A DNA stretch of 64,000 bases from Actinomadura harenae (GCF_003696215.1 NZ_RFFG01000009.1:86554-150553), one strand, 5' to 3'; positions 1 through 10,887 are shown, numbered from the stretch's first letter. A program made the numbers and translations. Notes: generated from the letters alone by a model not told the origin.

Positions 1-1
1 C

Positions 2-553
2 CACCGGCTCGCCCTCTACCGGCAGGGCCGCGACCACCTGCTCGCCGCCGGATACGAGCAGGTCTCCATGCGCATGTTCCGCCTCCCGGACACCTCCGCC
101 GGAGGCACCGAGTACTGCTGCCAGACCGACGGCATGGTCGGCCTCGGCTGCGGAGCCCGCTCCTACACCTCCGACCTGCACTACTCGTTCGAGTACGCGG
201 TCGGCGCGACCGAGGTCCGCGCGATCATCGACGACTACGTCCGCGCGGACTCCTTCGCGACCGCCCGCGTCGGCTTCCGCCTGGACGACGCCGAACGCCG
301 GCGCCGCCACCTCGTCCAGTCCCTGCTCCAGGCGTCCGGACTCGACCGCGCCGCCTACCGCGCCCGCTTCGGAACCGACCCCATGGACGACTTCCCGGAC
401 GACCTCAAGGGTTTCGCCGACCAGGACTGGCTGGACGTCCGCCCCGACCTGCTGAGACTCACGCCCGAGGGCCTCGCCCACTCGGACGCCGTCGGCCCGG
501 CCCTCTTCTCCGGCCGCGTCCGCGCCCTCATGGACGCCTACGAGGCCCACTGA
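2..553 (+). CDS. STM4012-family radical SAM protein, 3' part only
   Basis: Carboxy-terminal part of a HemN/HemW-like (coproporphyrinogen III oxidase-like) radical SAM protein. The frame is open to the left edge, so the start and the catalytic CxxxCxxC lie outside the window. What is seen is the HemN-type tail: a Gly-rich GLGCGARS segment followed by a Tyr/Phe-rich stretch, then a winged-helix-like end (RPDLLRLTPEGLAHSD). The TGA overlaps the ATG of the next gene by one base, so the two are translationally coupled. In the STM4011-STM4014 gene set two radical SAM proteins of this kind occur with an ATP-grasp and a sulfatase-like protein. That context, not the visible sequence alone, suggests the family name. 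The product of the pathway is not known to me. Confidence 0.75.
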   Translation, partial: HRLALYRQGRDHLLAAGYEQVSMRMFRLPDTSAGGTEYCCQTDGMVGLGCGARSYTSDLHYSFEYAVGATEVRAIIDDYVRADSFATARVGFRLDDAERRRRHLVQSLLQASGLDRAAYRARFGTDPMDDFPDDLKGFADQDWLDVRPDLLRLTPEGLAHSDAVGPALFSGRVRALMDAYEAH

Positions 554-1458
554 TGCCCCCCGTCCCCCTCCCCGACCCCGCCGTCCTCCCGAGGCCCGCC
601 CCCATCGCACCGGACGGCCACCTGACGATCCTGTACCGGGGACCGCTGGCGAGCTGCGACTACGACTGCCCATACTGCCCGTTCGCCAAGCGCCGCGACG
701 ACCCCGGGCGGCTCCGCGCCGACCGGGCCGCCCTGGATCGCTTCACCGCGTGGGTCGCGGCCCAGGACCACCCGGTGTCCGTGCTGTTCACGCCGTGGGG
801 CGAGGGGGTCGTCCGGTCCTGGTACCGGCGGGCGCTCGTCGAGCTGAGCCACCTCCCGCACGTCCGGCGCGTCGCGATCCAGACGAACCTCAGCCACCGG
901 ACGAGCTGGACGTCCGACGCCGACCCGGCCCGGCTCGCGCTCTGGGCCACCTTCCACCCCGGCCAGGTCCCCTACGAGCGGTTCCTCGGCAAGGCCCGTG
1001 ACCTGGTCGAACGCGGCATCCGCTACTCGGTCGGCATCGTCGGGCAGCCCGAGCACCTCGAGGACGCCCGCCGCCTGCGCGCCGACCTGCCCGCCCACGT
1101 CTACCTGTGGGTGAACGCCGCCGAGGGACGCTCCTACACCGACGCCGAGGCCGCCGACTGGACGGCGCTCGACCCGCTGTTCGGTCACAGCCGCGACCCG
1201 CATCCCAGCCTCGGCCGCGCCTGCCGAACCGGTGACGATGTCATCTCCGTGGACGGCGACGGAACCGTCCGCCGCTGCCACTTCGTCCCGGCCGTCCTGG
1301 GCAACCTCTACGACGGGACGTTCCGCGCCGGCCTCCGCCCCCGTCCCTGCCCCCTGGACGTCTGCGACTGCCACATCGGCTACGTCCACCTCGAACCGCT
1401 CGGCCTCTACGACGTCTTCGCCGGAGGAATCCTGGAGCGCATCCCGAACCTGGCCTAG
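553..1458 (+). CDS. STM4011-family radical SAM protein
   Basis: 301-residue radical SAM enzyme. The 4Fe-4S/SAM motif is C35-x3-C39-x2-C42 near the start of the barrel. A second Cys group near the end (CRTGDD, RRCHFVP and the CPLDVCDC run) looks like ligands for an auxiliary cluster, as in SPASM-like proteins. Translation begins on an ATG that shares one base with the stop of the upstream STM4012-like gene, so the two form an operon. A 14-bp perfect hairpin follows nine bases after the stop. Radical SAM chemistry is secure from the motif. The substrate is unknown, and the STM4011 name rests on overall similarity as remembered. Confidence 0.82.
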   Translation: MPPVPLPDPAVLPRPAPIAPDGHLTILYRGPLASCDYDCPYCPFAKRRDDPGRLRADRAALDRFTAWVAAQDHPVSVLFTPWGEGVVRSWYRRALVELSHLPHVRRVAIQTNLSHRTSWTSDADPARLALWATFHPGQVPYERFLGKARDLVERGIRYSVGIVGQPEHLEDARRLRADLPAHVYLWVNAAEGRSYTDAEAADWTALDPLFGHSRDPHPSLGRACRTGDDVISVDGDGTVRRCHFVPAVLGNLYDGTFRAGLRPRPCPLDVCDCHIGYVHLEPLGLYDVFAGGILERIPNLA

Positions 1459-1466
1459 AACCCGTC

Positions 1467-1507
1467 GCCACGGCCGTCCGGCGTGAACCCGTTCGGACGG
1501 CCGTGGC
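1467..1507 (+). terminator. Hairpin terminator after the radical SAM genes
   Basis: Perfect 14-bp inverted repeat GCCACGGCCGTCCG (1467-1480) and its complement (1494-1507) around a 13-base loop, nine bases after the stop of the STM4011-like gene. There is no T run, which is common for actinobacterial terminators. It also argues against a GTG at 1503 as the start of the next gene, since that codon lies in the stem. Confidence 0.7.
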
Positions 1508-1544
1508 AAGACACTCCCGGAAAGATCGTCTTCTGGGAGGCCCC

Positions 1545-2648
1545 ATGACCGTCCAGCGTGTGCTCGCCGTGGTCTCCGTCGTCTGCGCGACCCTCGCGGT
1601 GTCCGGGAGCCTGGGCGCGTACGGGTACTACTACGACCTCCAGTCGAGCATCCACCACGAGGATCCCGACGCGATGCTCGGCAAGGACCGGCCGAAGAAG
1701 CTCAACAAGTCGGTCAACCTCCTGCTCATCGGCTCCGACTCACGCGCCAAGGGCAACGCCAGGTACGGCCGCGGCCACGCGAACGAGGCGCCGAAGGCCG
1801 ACACCGTGATCCTCGTGCACCTCGCGGCGGGCGGCGGACGCGGCTACGGCGTCAGCCTCCCGCGCGACCTGATGGTGCCGATCCCGTCCTGCCCGGTGAA
1901 GAACGGCCCGCCGACGCCGCCGCTCGCCCTCGCCATGTTCAACTCGGCGTTCGGGCGCGGCGGCGCGACCTGCACGATCAGGACGGTCGAGAAGTTCACC
2001 GGCGTCCATGTCGACCATTTCGTCGAGGTGGACTTCACCGGCTTCAAGGGCCTCACCGAGGCGGTCGGCGGCGTCCCGGTCTGCCTGCCCAAAGCCGTCC
2101 ACGACCGGCGTTCGGGCCTGAACCTGCCCAAGGGGAGGAGCGTCGTGAAGGGCGAGACCGCGCTGGAGTTCATCCGCGCCCGCTACTCCCTCGGGGACGG
2201 CACCGACACCCAGCGCATGAAGCGGCAGCAGCAGTTCATGGCCTCGTTCGCGCACCAGGCGATGACCTCGGGCATGCTCGCGAGCCCGTCACGCCTGAAC
2301 AAACTGCTGACCTCGGGAGCCCGGTCGATGACGACCGACCGCGCGCTCAGCCTGTCGGAGATGCTGCGGCTCGCCCAGGGCATGCGCGGCATGACGGAGG
2401 GCTCCCTGAAGTTCACGACCCTGCCCTCGAGCCCCTGGATCCGGAACCGGAACCGGGTCGCGATGACGCCGGCCGCCGCGCCCTTCCTGGCCGCCGTCCG
2501 CGAGGACCGCGACCCCATGGCGACGCTCAAGCCCCGCCCGCCGAAGCGGCGGTCCACCGGAACCCGGCGGCCCCCGCAGGCCCAGCAGGCTCCGCAGGGC
2601 GACGAGATCCGCGCCAGCGACGACATCTGCCGCAAGACCTGGGGCTGA
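1545..2648 (+). CDS. LytR-CpsA-Psr (LCP) family cell-wall glycopolymer ligase
   Basis: LCP phosphotransferases attach wall polymers from lipid carriers to peptidoglycan outside the membrane. The protein (367 aa from ATG 1545) has one N-terminal membrane anchor (VLAVVSVVCATLAVSGSLGA). The LCP core starts at NLLLIGSDSR and carries the conserved ADTVILVHL and GVSLPRDLMVPIP segments, with Arg and Asp residues that bind polyprenyl phosphate in the family. The FIRARYSLGDGTDTQRMKRQQQ segment late in the domain is also typical. A Pro/Arg/Gln-rich tail follows. ATG 1545 is chosen because GGGAGG lies just before it and an upstream in-frame GTG sits inside a terminator. The ribosome site partly overlaps a short hairpin (1515-1538). 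Confidence 0.9.
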   Translation: MTVQRVLAVVSVVCATLAVSGSLGAYGYYYDLQSSIHHEDPDAMLGKDRPKKLNKSVNLLLIGSDSRAKGNARYGRGHANEAPKADTVILVHLAAGGGRGYGVSLPRDLMVPIPSCPVKNGPPTPPLALAMFNSAFGRGGATCTIRTVEKFTGVHVDHFVEVDFTGFKGLTEAVGGVPVCLPKAVHDRRSGLNLPKGRSVVKGETALEFIRARYSLGDGTDTQRMKRQQQFMASFAHQAMTSGMLASPSRLNKLLTSGARSMTTDRALSLSEMLRLAQGMRGMTEGSLKFTTLPSSPWIRNRNRVAMTPAAAPFLAAVREDRDPMATLKPRPPKRRSTGTRRPPQAQQAPQGDEIRASDDICRKTWG

Positions 2649-2703
2649 TCGGGGCCGATCTGCGCTGATCGGGGCTGATCTGCGCTGATTCCTGGGGCTG
2701 ATC
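2638..2703 (+). repeat. Decamer direct repeats across the LCP stop codon
   Basis: The last codons and TGA of the LCP gene (CCTGGGGCTGATC, 2638-2650) recur exactly at 2691-2703. Between them lie variants of a 10-base unit, GGGGCTGATC and TGCGCTGATC, arranged as two 20-base copies. The array fills most of the gap before the convergent DUF6745 gene. Confidence 0.8.
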
Positions 2704-2743
2704 TCGCGGGCATCGATCCGGCCCGGAGCGTCGTGCCCGCCGG

Positions 2744-3820
2744 TCAGGTCTGCTTGAGCGGGTTGTAGTCGGCGGCCTCCACACCGAACGTCCAGGCCAC
2801 GCCCTCGCGCGCGGTCCGGGTGGACGGCGGGACGCGCAGGAAGTACTGCCGGTAGGTGCCGTCCGGCTCCGGCGTCGAGTTGACCACCTCGACCATCACC
2901 ACGTCCTCGTCGCCCCAGAGGGCGATGCGCCACAGGATGCCCGTCTCGTCCTGGTGGACGGGCTTGGCGCCGGTCTCGGCGAGGTACCGGTCGTAGCCGA
3001 AGATCTCCAGCATGACCCGGCGCAGCTCGGCGTTCGACTCGCGGTCGATCTGCTCGCGGGTCAGGCCGGTGAGCGACGCGACGAAGTCGGCCGGGATCGG
3101 CATGCCGCGCCACGCGTGCAGCGCGAGGCCGTCGGGGAAGGCCAGCGCGGGGCCGTCGCCCCGGTGCAGGCGGCCCGGCTCGTCCCGGTGCAGTTCGGAC
3201 GGCCGCGGGGCGATGATCACGAGCCGCTCGTACGGCCACCACCAGCCCGCGTTCCGCGCCACCTCCGCGAGCCCGGCCGGCAGCGTGCCGAGCGCGTCGA
3301 ACTGGGCCAGCCACGCGGCGTCGTGCTGACCGAGAACGGCGTCGAGCGTCGCCGCCCGCAGCACCGCCTCGGCGCGCGAGCCCTCCTCACCGGCCAGATC
3401 GCCGATCGCCTGCCGGACGCGGATCACGATCTGCTGCACCCGGTCCCACAGGGGCGCGGCCGTGCGCGCCCAGGACGGCGCCCACTCCTGGGGCCCGAGC
3501 CGCTCGTACGCGGCGGCGCGCGCCGCCTCCCACGGGCGCGTCCGGACGGCGTCGCGCACGCTCGCGCCCGCGTCGGACGGCACGTCCGGAACGTCCAGCC
3601 CGGCCGCGCGCAGCACGTCGGCGCGCCCGGCGAGGACGGCGGCGGCGAGCGCGCCCTGCGCCGGCGACTCCACCCACAGGAACCGTTCCGGCGCGTCGAG
3701 CCCGGCGGCGGTGTAGGCGGCGGTGACACCCGCCTCGGCCCGAGCCCGGTCGCCCGGCCCGGTGGCGAACGCCGCCGTCTCCCAGGACAGCATCAGGTTC
3801 GCGTGGTCCAACTCGTTCAC
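2744..3820 (-). CDS. DUF6745-like protein of unknown function
   Basis: 358-residue soluble protein without signal peptide or membrane segment. The central part carries an alternating aromatic/acidic pattern (NAGWWWPYERLVIIAPRPSE, then HRDEPGRLHRGDGPALAFPDG and LHAWRGMPIP) that I associate with DUF6745. The end holds a GILWRIALWGDEDVVMVEVVN strand-rich domain. Start GTG 3820 follows GGAG at proper spacing. It is the second gene of a two-gene unit, 30 bases after a 108-aa protein on the same strand, and converges on the LCP gene. I know no biochemical role for this family. The recurring pairing with the small protein is the best functional hint. Confidence 0.65.
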   Translation of the reverse strand: MNELDHANLMLSWETAAFATGPGDRARAEAGVTAAYTAAGLDAPERFLWVESPAQGALAAAVLAGRADVLRAAGLDVPDVPSDAGASVRDAVRTRPWEAARAAAYERLGPQEWAPSWARTAAPLWDRVQQIVIRVRQAIGDLAGEEGSRAEAVLRAATLDAVLGQHDAAWLAQFDALGTLPAGLAEVARNAGWWWPYERLVIIAPRPSELHRDEPGRLHRGDGPALAFPDGLALHAWRGMPIPADFVASLTGLTREQIDRESNAELRRVMLEIFGYDRYLAETGAKPVHQDETGILWRIALWGDEDVVMVEVVNSTPEPDGTYRQYFLRVPPSTRTAREGVAWTFGVEAADYNPLKQT

Positions 3821-3850
3821 GGTTCTCCAAACAGGGGGAAGGGGAGACGC

Positions 3851-4177
3851 TCAGTCGGCGACGACGCGGACGGCGCCCGGCACGTACTCGCGCTGCCGGA
3901 TCACCCGGTACCAGCCCTTGGGCAGCGAGATCGCCGCATGCTCCTCGTGCCCGAGGCGTCCGCCCGCGGGCAGGTGCAGGTAGTCGGGCGCGAGCGGGTC
4001 CGGATCGCGCAGCAGCGTCCCCTCGCAGGTCAGAGCGTGCGCGTGGCCGGTGGCCTCGCCGAGCGCGAGGACCATGCGGCCGCGTCCGTCGCGCGCCGCG
4101 GGCGGCAGGTTCCGGAGGGGCCGGGGCACCGCGTCCTCGGCCACCGGGACGATGAGGATGTCTCCCTGTCGGTACAT
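3851..4177 (-). CDS. Conserved 108-aa protein paired with DUF6745
   Basis: Small soluble protein beginning MYRQGDILIVPV, with LALGEATGHAHAL and LPAGGRLGHEEHAAISLPKGWYRVIRQREY later. The His-rich HAHAL and HEEHAAI segments in a beta-rich chain suggest a small barrel that might bind a metal; this is inference. I recall similar proteins next to DUF6745 proteins in other phyla, but have no function for them. The ATG at 4177 is chosen because the family-like sequence starts there. An in-frame ATG ten codons upstream is possible but its spacing to a ribosome site is poor. No overlap with neighbours; first gene of the pair. Confidence 0.65.
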   Translation of the reverse strand: MYRQGDILIVPVAEDAVPRPLRNLPPAARDGRGRMVLALGEATGHAHALTCEGTLLRDPDPLAPDYLHLPAGGRLGHEEHAAISLPKGWYRVIRQREYVPGAVRVVAD

Positions 4178-4266
4178 GCCAAGGACGCTAGACCGGCCCT
4201 CCGACATTTTCCGCACACCCGCTCTGACCAGGCAAAACGATGCTCGGCGGGAGGGGTGGCGGCAGG

Positions 4267-5640
4267 TCAGAAACCGCGGGTCCGGCGGGCCGCCGGGCGG
4301 GCCCAGCGTCCCGACGCGCTCAGCCCGACGCTCTGGAACGCCCGGACGAGCTCGCCGCCGAGGTTGACGCCCGCGCCGAGCGCGAGCGCGACCGACAGCG
4401 CGGCGACCAGGCTCATCGCGCCCTGCTGCGGCGACCCGGTGTTCAGCTCGACCATGCCCCGGTACAGGAGCGTCCCGGGCAGCAGCGGCGAGATCGCGGG
4501 CACGATGTACGGCAGCGACGGCGCGTTCCTCCTGCGCGCGAGCAGGCTCCCCAGCATGCCGATGACGACGGCGGAGACCGCCGACGCCAGCACGGGCGTG
4601 ACCTTCCAGTTCAGCATCAGCGCGTACAGGGTCCAGATCAGCGCGCCGCCGATCGCCGCCGGGACCAGCACGTCGCGCGGGGTCGCGAGGAAGACCGCGA
4701 ACGTGAGCGCGACGACCCCCGCCGCGATGATCGGGACGGGCTTCATCAGGGCCGGCGCGGACGTCATGTGCCCGACGTTGATGTCCACGTTCATCTTGAC
4801 GGCCACGTACACCACGACGCCGAGCCCGGCGACGATCGCGGCGATGATGAAGAACACCTCCAGCACGCGCGCGCCCGCGCTGACCAGGTCCCCGGTGATG
4901 CCGTCCTGGACGGACGCGACGAGCGGGCGTCCCGGCAGCAGCGCCAGGATCGCCCCGGTCACGATCGTGGACGCGTGCGTCTGGTGGCCCGCGGCGATGA
5001 CGAGCGCGGCGGCCGTCGCGGCGATCGCGGCGGCCACGGTGAGCTGGAAGAACTCGGCGATGCCGCGCCGGGCGAGCGCCGCGGCGGTGCGGTCGCCCAG
5101 CAGCGTCGCCACGAACGCGGTCGCGGCGACCAGCGGCCCGCCGCCGACCAGCATCGACGCGGCCGCCGCGATCAGCCCGAGGCACACCACCATCAGCCAC
5201 GGCGGATAGGGCGCGCGGCCGCGCTTGATCTCGTTGAGGCGCGTGCGCGCGTCGTCCAGGTCCAGCATCCCGATGGACGCCTCCTGGACGAGCTTGTGGA
5301 GGGCGGTCAGCCGCCAGTAGGCGGGCGTGCGGCGCCGGATCGCGCGCGAGCCGGTCATCGGGGGCGTGGCACCGCCGGGATGCGCCGACACCATGATGGC
5401 GGTGAAGGTGACCTGGACCTCCGCGCGCGGGACCTCGTAGGCGACCGCGAGGCTCAGCACCGCCTCGTTCACGCGCTCGGTGGACTCGCCGCTCGCCAGC
5501 AGCAGTTCGCCGACCCGCAGCGCCAGCTCGATCGCCCTGGGGTCGAAACTCTCCCCGGGCTCGTCCTCGGGTGGTTCGGGAGGGGTGCCCTCCATCAGGA
5601 CCAGCCAGCTCCGGCGCAAGCGCTCCTTGGTCCGACCCAT
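4267..5640 (-). CDS. ThrE-type threonine/serine exporter family membrane protein
   Basis: About 457 residues. The cytosolic N-terminal half has the DUF1212 pattern (ALRVGELLLASGESTERVNEAVLSLA and a later VQVTFTAIMVSA). It is followed by about ten hydrophobic helices covering the DUF1212 membrane part and the DUF3815 part (LPYIVPAISPLLPGTLLYRGMVEL). Full-length ThrE-like proteins carry both parts in one chain, as here; others split them between two subunits. The family exports threonine and serine by proton exchange in Corynebacterium. Start 5640 has GGGAGGG upstream; an alternative ATG at 5694 has worse spacing. Transcribed divergently from lutABC. Confidence 0.82.
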   Translation of the reverse strand: MGRTKERLRRSWLVLMEGTPPEPPEDEPGESFDPRAIELALRVGELLLASGESTERVNEAVLSLAVAYEVPRAEVQVTFTAIMVSAHPGGATPPMTGSRAIRRRTPAYWRLTALHKLVQEASIGMLDLDDARTRLNEIKRGRAPYPPWLMVVCLGLIAAAASMLVGGGPLVAATAFVATLLGDRTAAALARRGIAEFFQLTVAAAIAATAAALVIAAGHQTHASTIVTGAILALLPGRPLVASVQDGITGDLVSAGARVLEVFFIIAAIVAGLGVVVYVAVKMNVDINVGHMTSAPALMKPVPIIAAGVVALTFAVFLATPRDVLVPAAIGGALIWTLYALMLNWKVTPVLASAVSAVVIGMLGSLLARRRNAPSLPYIVPAISPLLPGTLLYRGMVELNTGSPQQGAMSLVAALSVALALGAGVNLGGELVRAFQSVGLSASGRWARPAARRTRGF

Positions 5641-5839
5641 GCCCGAACAAACCCTCCCGCCAGGCGTCCACAATCCTGCTCGCAGGCTACCCATGCCTCA
5701 CGGGTGCTATACCGGCCCACCCCCCGCCGGGACCCCTGTGCGCGGGCGCCCGATCACGCGCTCGCTACGCTGGGTGACGAAGATCGCGTGGGACGTCCGC
5801 GGACGCCCCGCGCGCCCACGGACCGGAGGTGATCCGAAC

Positions 5840-6544
5840 GTGCGCGTCGCACTGTTCGTGACCTGCGTCAACGACACGCTCTTCCCCGGGACGGGGCGGG
5901 CGACCGTGCGGCTGCTGGAGCGGCTCGGCTGCCGGGTCGAGTTCCCGGAGGCCCAGACGTGCTGTGGCCAGATGCACTTCAACACCGGCTACCGCGAGGA
6001 CGCGATGCCGCTGGCGCTGCGGGTCGGGGAGGTGTTCTCCGGTTACGACGCGGTGGTCATGCCGTCCGGCTCGTGCGCGGCGATGGTCCGCGAGTGGTAC
6101 CCGACGCTGGGGGTGGATCCACCCCCGGGCGTATACGAGCTGTCCGAGTTCCTCGTGGACGTCCTGAAGGTGAACGACGTCGGCGCCTACTTCCCGCACT
6201 CGGTCACCTACCACCCGACCTGCCATTCCCTGCGCTCCCTGCGCGTGGGGGACCGGCCCCACACACTGCTCTCCTCGGTGCGCGGACTGACCCTGCTCCC
6301 CTTGGGCGGGGCCGAAGAATGCTGCGGATTCGGCGGGACGTTCTCGCTGAAGAACCCCGCGGTGTCCGCGGCCATGTGCACCGACAAGATCCGCCACGTG
6401 ATGGACACCGGCGCCGAGGTGCTGTGCGCCGCCGACAACTCCTGCCTGATGCACATCGGCGGAACGATGCGGCGCGACCGCGCGGGCGTACGAGTGCTGC
6501 ACCTGGCCCAGATCCTCGCCTCCACAGAGGAGGACCCGGCATGA
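5840..6544 (+). CDS. lutA: LutA, Fe-S subunit of L-lactate oxidation complex
   Basis: 234-residue cysteine-rich (Fe-S)-binding protein, close to the 238 residues of Bacillus LutA. Two CCG-type domains are visible: [12 protein letters not shown] early with SGSCAAMV, and [14 protein letters not shown] late with [10 protein letters not shown]. These bind a heterodisulfide-reductase-like iron-sulfur site. Start GTG 5840 follows GGAGGTGATCC, a full match to the 16S anti-Shine-Dalgarno, which settles the start. First gene of lutABC, which oxidises L-lactate to pyruvate with electrons passed to the membrane chain. The next gene overlaps by four bases (ATGA). Confidence 0.92.
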   Translation: MRVALFVTCVNDTLFPGTGRATVRLLERLGCRVEFPEAQTCCGQMHFNTGYREDAMPLALRVGEVFSGYDAVVMPSGSCAAMVREWYPTLGVDPPPGVYELSEFLVDVLKVNDVGAYFPHSVTYHPTCHSLRSLRVGDRPHTLLSSVRGLTLLPLGGAEECCGFGGTFSLKNPAVSAAMCTDKIRHVMDTGAEVLCAADNSCLMHIGGTMRRDRAGVRVLHLAQILASTEEDPA

Positions 6545-7950
6545 GCTCGACCTTCGTCGGGATGCCGCCGTTCCCGAAGGCGGCATCCAGAGCCGTGGGC
6601 AACGCCCAGCTGCGGCACAACCTGCACAAGGCCACGCACACGATCCGCGACAAACGCGCGGCCGTGGTGGCCGAGCAGCCCGACTGGGCCGCGCTGCGCG
6701 CCGCGGGCGCCGCGCTGAAGACCCGCGTCCTGCGCCACCTCGACCTCTACCTCGAGCAGTTGGAGGAGGCCGTCGAACGGGCGGGCGGACGCGTCCACTG
6801 GGCCGCCGACGCCACCGAGGCCAACCGCATCGTCCTCGACCTCGTGCGCGCGACGGGGGAGACCGAGGTCGTCAAGGTCAAGTCCATGGCCACACAGGAG
6901 ATCGGCCTGAACGAGGCCCTGGCGGAGGAGGGGATCACCGCCTACGAGACCGACCTGGCGGAGCTGATCGTCCAGCTGGGGGACGACAGGCCCTCGCACA
7001 TCCTCGTCCCGGCCATCCACCGCAACCGGGCGGAGATCCGGGAGATCTTCGAGCGCGCGATGGGCGCGTGGGGCCGCCCCGCCCCCGCCGGCCTGACGGA
7101 CGACCCGCGCGCCCTGGCCGAGGCCGCGCGCCTGCACCTGCGCGAACGGTTCCTGACGGCGAAGGTCGGCATCTCCGGGGCGAACTTCGCGGTCGCCGAG
7201 ACCGGCACGCTCGTGGTCCTGGAGTCCGAGGGCAACGGCCGCATGTGCCTGACCCTCCCGGAGACCCTGATCTCGGTCGTCGGCATCGAGAAGCTGGTGC
7301 CCACGTGGCAGGACCTCGAAGTGTTCATGCAACTGCTCCCGCGATCCTCCACGGGCGAGCGCATGAACCCCTACACGTCCATGTGGACCGGAGCCACCGA
7401 AGGCCAGGACTTTCATCTGGTGCTCCTGGACAACGGCCGCACCAAGGTCCTGGCCGACGGAGTCGGACGCCAGGCGCTGCGCTGCATCCGCTGCTCGGCC
7501 TGCCTGAACGTCTGCCCCGTCTACGAGCGCGCGGGGGGCCACGCCTACGGATCGGTGTATCCCGGCCCGATCGGCGCGATCCTGACGCCCCAGCTACGCG
7601 GATTCGGTTCCGAGCTGGACGAGTCGCTCCCCTACGCGTCCACGCTCTGCGGGGCCTGCTACGACGTGTGCCCGGTCGAGATCAACATCCCGGAGGTGCT
7701 GCTGCACCTGCGCGCGAAGGTCGGCGCGTCCGGCGTCCACCGGGTCGAGAAGCTGGCCATGGGCGCGGCCCGGCGCGTGCTCTCGTCCCCGGCGCTCCTG
7801 GCCGCCGGCCAGCGAACGGCGGGCCGCCTCCGGCGGCTCACCCCGCGCCGCCTCCCCGGCCCCTTGGCGGCCTGGACCGACACCAGGGACATTCCAGCGC
7901 CCCCACCCCAGTCGTTCCGCGACTGGTGGGCCTCGAGGGAGGAGCGGTAA
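6541..7950 (+). CDS. lutB: LutB, 4Fe-4S ferredoxin-type subunit of lactate oxidation complex
   Basis: 469 residues. The N-terminal half is an LUD domain ([44 protein letters not shown]). The second half carries two 4Fe-4S motifs, [12 protein letters not shown] and [15 protein letters not shown]-terminal tail of about 60 residues rich in Arg and Pro ends [10 protein letters not shown], usual for LutB. ATG 6541 overlaps the lutA stop by four bases, and the TAA shares one base with the lutC start, so the three proteins are made in coupled fashion as expected for a complex. Confidence 0.93.
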   Translation: MSSTFVGMPPFPKAASRAVGNAQLRHNLHKATHTIRDKRAAVVAEQPDWAALRAAGAALKTRVLRHLDLYLEQLEEAVERAGGRVHWAADATEANRIVLDLVRATGETEVVKVKSMATQEIGLNEALAEEGITAYETDLAELIVQLGDDRPSHILVPAIHRNRAEIREIFERAMGAWGRPAPAGLTDDPRALAEAARLHLRERFLTAKVGISGANFAVAETGTLVVLESEGNGRMCLTLPETLISVVGIEKLVPTWQDLEVFMQLLPRSSTGERMNPYTSMWTGATEGQDFHLVLLDNGRTKVLADGVGRQALRCIRCSACLNVCPVYERAGGHAYGSVYPGPIGAILTPQLRGFGSELDESLPYASTLCGACYDVCPVEINIPEVLLHLRAKVGASGVHRVEKLAMGAARRVLSSPALLAAGQRTAGRLRRLTPRRLPGPLAAWTDTRDIPAPPPQSFRDWWASREER

Positions 7951-8546
7951 TGGGTTCGCGAGAGACGATCCTCGTGCGAGTGCGTTCGGCGCTCGCCGAC
8001 GTCCCCATGGCCGAGGGGCCGGACGGCGTCCAGGTCCCGCGCGACTACCAGCGGACCAGATCGGGTCCCGACCTCATCGAACTGCTGCTGGACCGCCTCA
8101 TGGACTACCGCGCCGTCGTCCACCTCGACACCCCGGTCGCCGAACTCGCGCGCGGACGAGGAAGGCTCATGGTCCCGCCCGGCGTCCCGGGGGAGTGGCT
8201 CTCGGGGGTGGACGTCGCCCGCGACGACCCGCCCCTCACGGCCACCGAGCTCGACCGCCTGGACGGCGTCCTGACGGGCTGCGCCGTGGCCATCGCCGAA
8301 ACCGGCACGATCGTCCTGGACGGCGGCGAGGCCCAAGGCCGCCGGGCCCTGACCCTCGTCCCGGACTACCACCTGTGCGTGGTCCGCCGGGAACAGATCG
8401 TCCGGACCGTCCCGGAGGCGCTGGAACTCCTGGATCCGACGCGTCCGCTTACTTGGATCAGCGGCCCGTCCGCTACCAGCGACATCGAACTCGACCGCGT
8501 CGAAGGCGTCCACGGCCCGCGCACGTTGGAGGTCGCCATCCTCTGA
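7950..8546 (+). CDS. lutC: LutC, LUD-domain subunit of lactate oxidation complex
   Basis: 198-residue LUD-domain protein, third subunit of LutABC. Conserved features are the ETILVRVRSAL opening, GCAVAIAETGTIVLDGG and RRALTLVPDYHLCVV in the core, and the end SATSDIELDRVEGVHGPR, which is the usual LutC/YkgG signature. ATG 7950 overlaps the lutB stop by one base. The protein lacks Fe-S cysteines, as expected. No LutR-type regulator gene is adjacent in this window. Confidence 0.92.
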   Translation: MGSRETILVRVRSALADVPMAEGPDGVQVPRDYQRTRSGPDLIELLLDRLMDYRAVVHLDTPVAELARGRGRLMVPPGVPGEWLSGVDVARDDPPLTATELDRLDGVLTGCAVAIAETGTIVLDGGEAQGRRALTLVPDYHLCVVRREQIVRTVPEALELLDPTRPLTWISGPSATSDIELDRVEGVHGPRTLEVAIL

Positions 8547-8569
8547 TCCCTCCCCCGGCGGCGCACGCG

Positions 8570-8599
8570 TTGTCCACAGAACGCCGTTCTATTGTGGTG
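8570..8599 (+). promoter_or_regulatory. recQ upstream region: DnaA-type box and palindrome
   Basis: TTGTCCACA (8570-8578) matches the Streptomyces DnaA-box consensus. It overlaps the perfect 13-base palindrome AGAACG-C-CGTTCT (8578-8590). TATTGT at 8590-8595 is a likely -10 box. The elements lie 34-59 bases before the recQ ATG. The palindrome resembles a GAAC/GTTC SOS box, but with a 3-base spacer instead of 4. Regulation by DnaA or LexA is inference. Confidence 0.4.
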
Positions 8600-8628
8600 A
8601 CGTCGGCGACGGCTGATACCAAGGAGGC

Positions 8629-10887
<2,259 letters not shown>

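Noticed and set aside
3851..5671. A 606-residue minus-strand frame covering the ThrE gene and the 108-aa gene.
   Set aside because: Only the last 108 residues look like a protein; the rest is an Arg-rich shadow of ThrE in another frame.
4240..5832. Long plus-strand frame opposite ThrE.
   Set aside because: Composition is Arg/Asp/Gly-rich noise from the high-GC complement; no motif or ribosome site.
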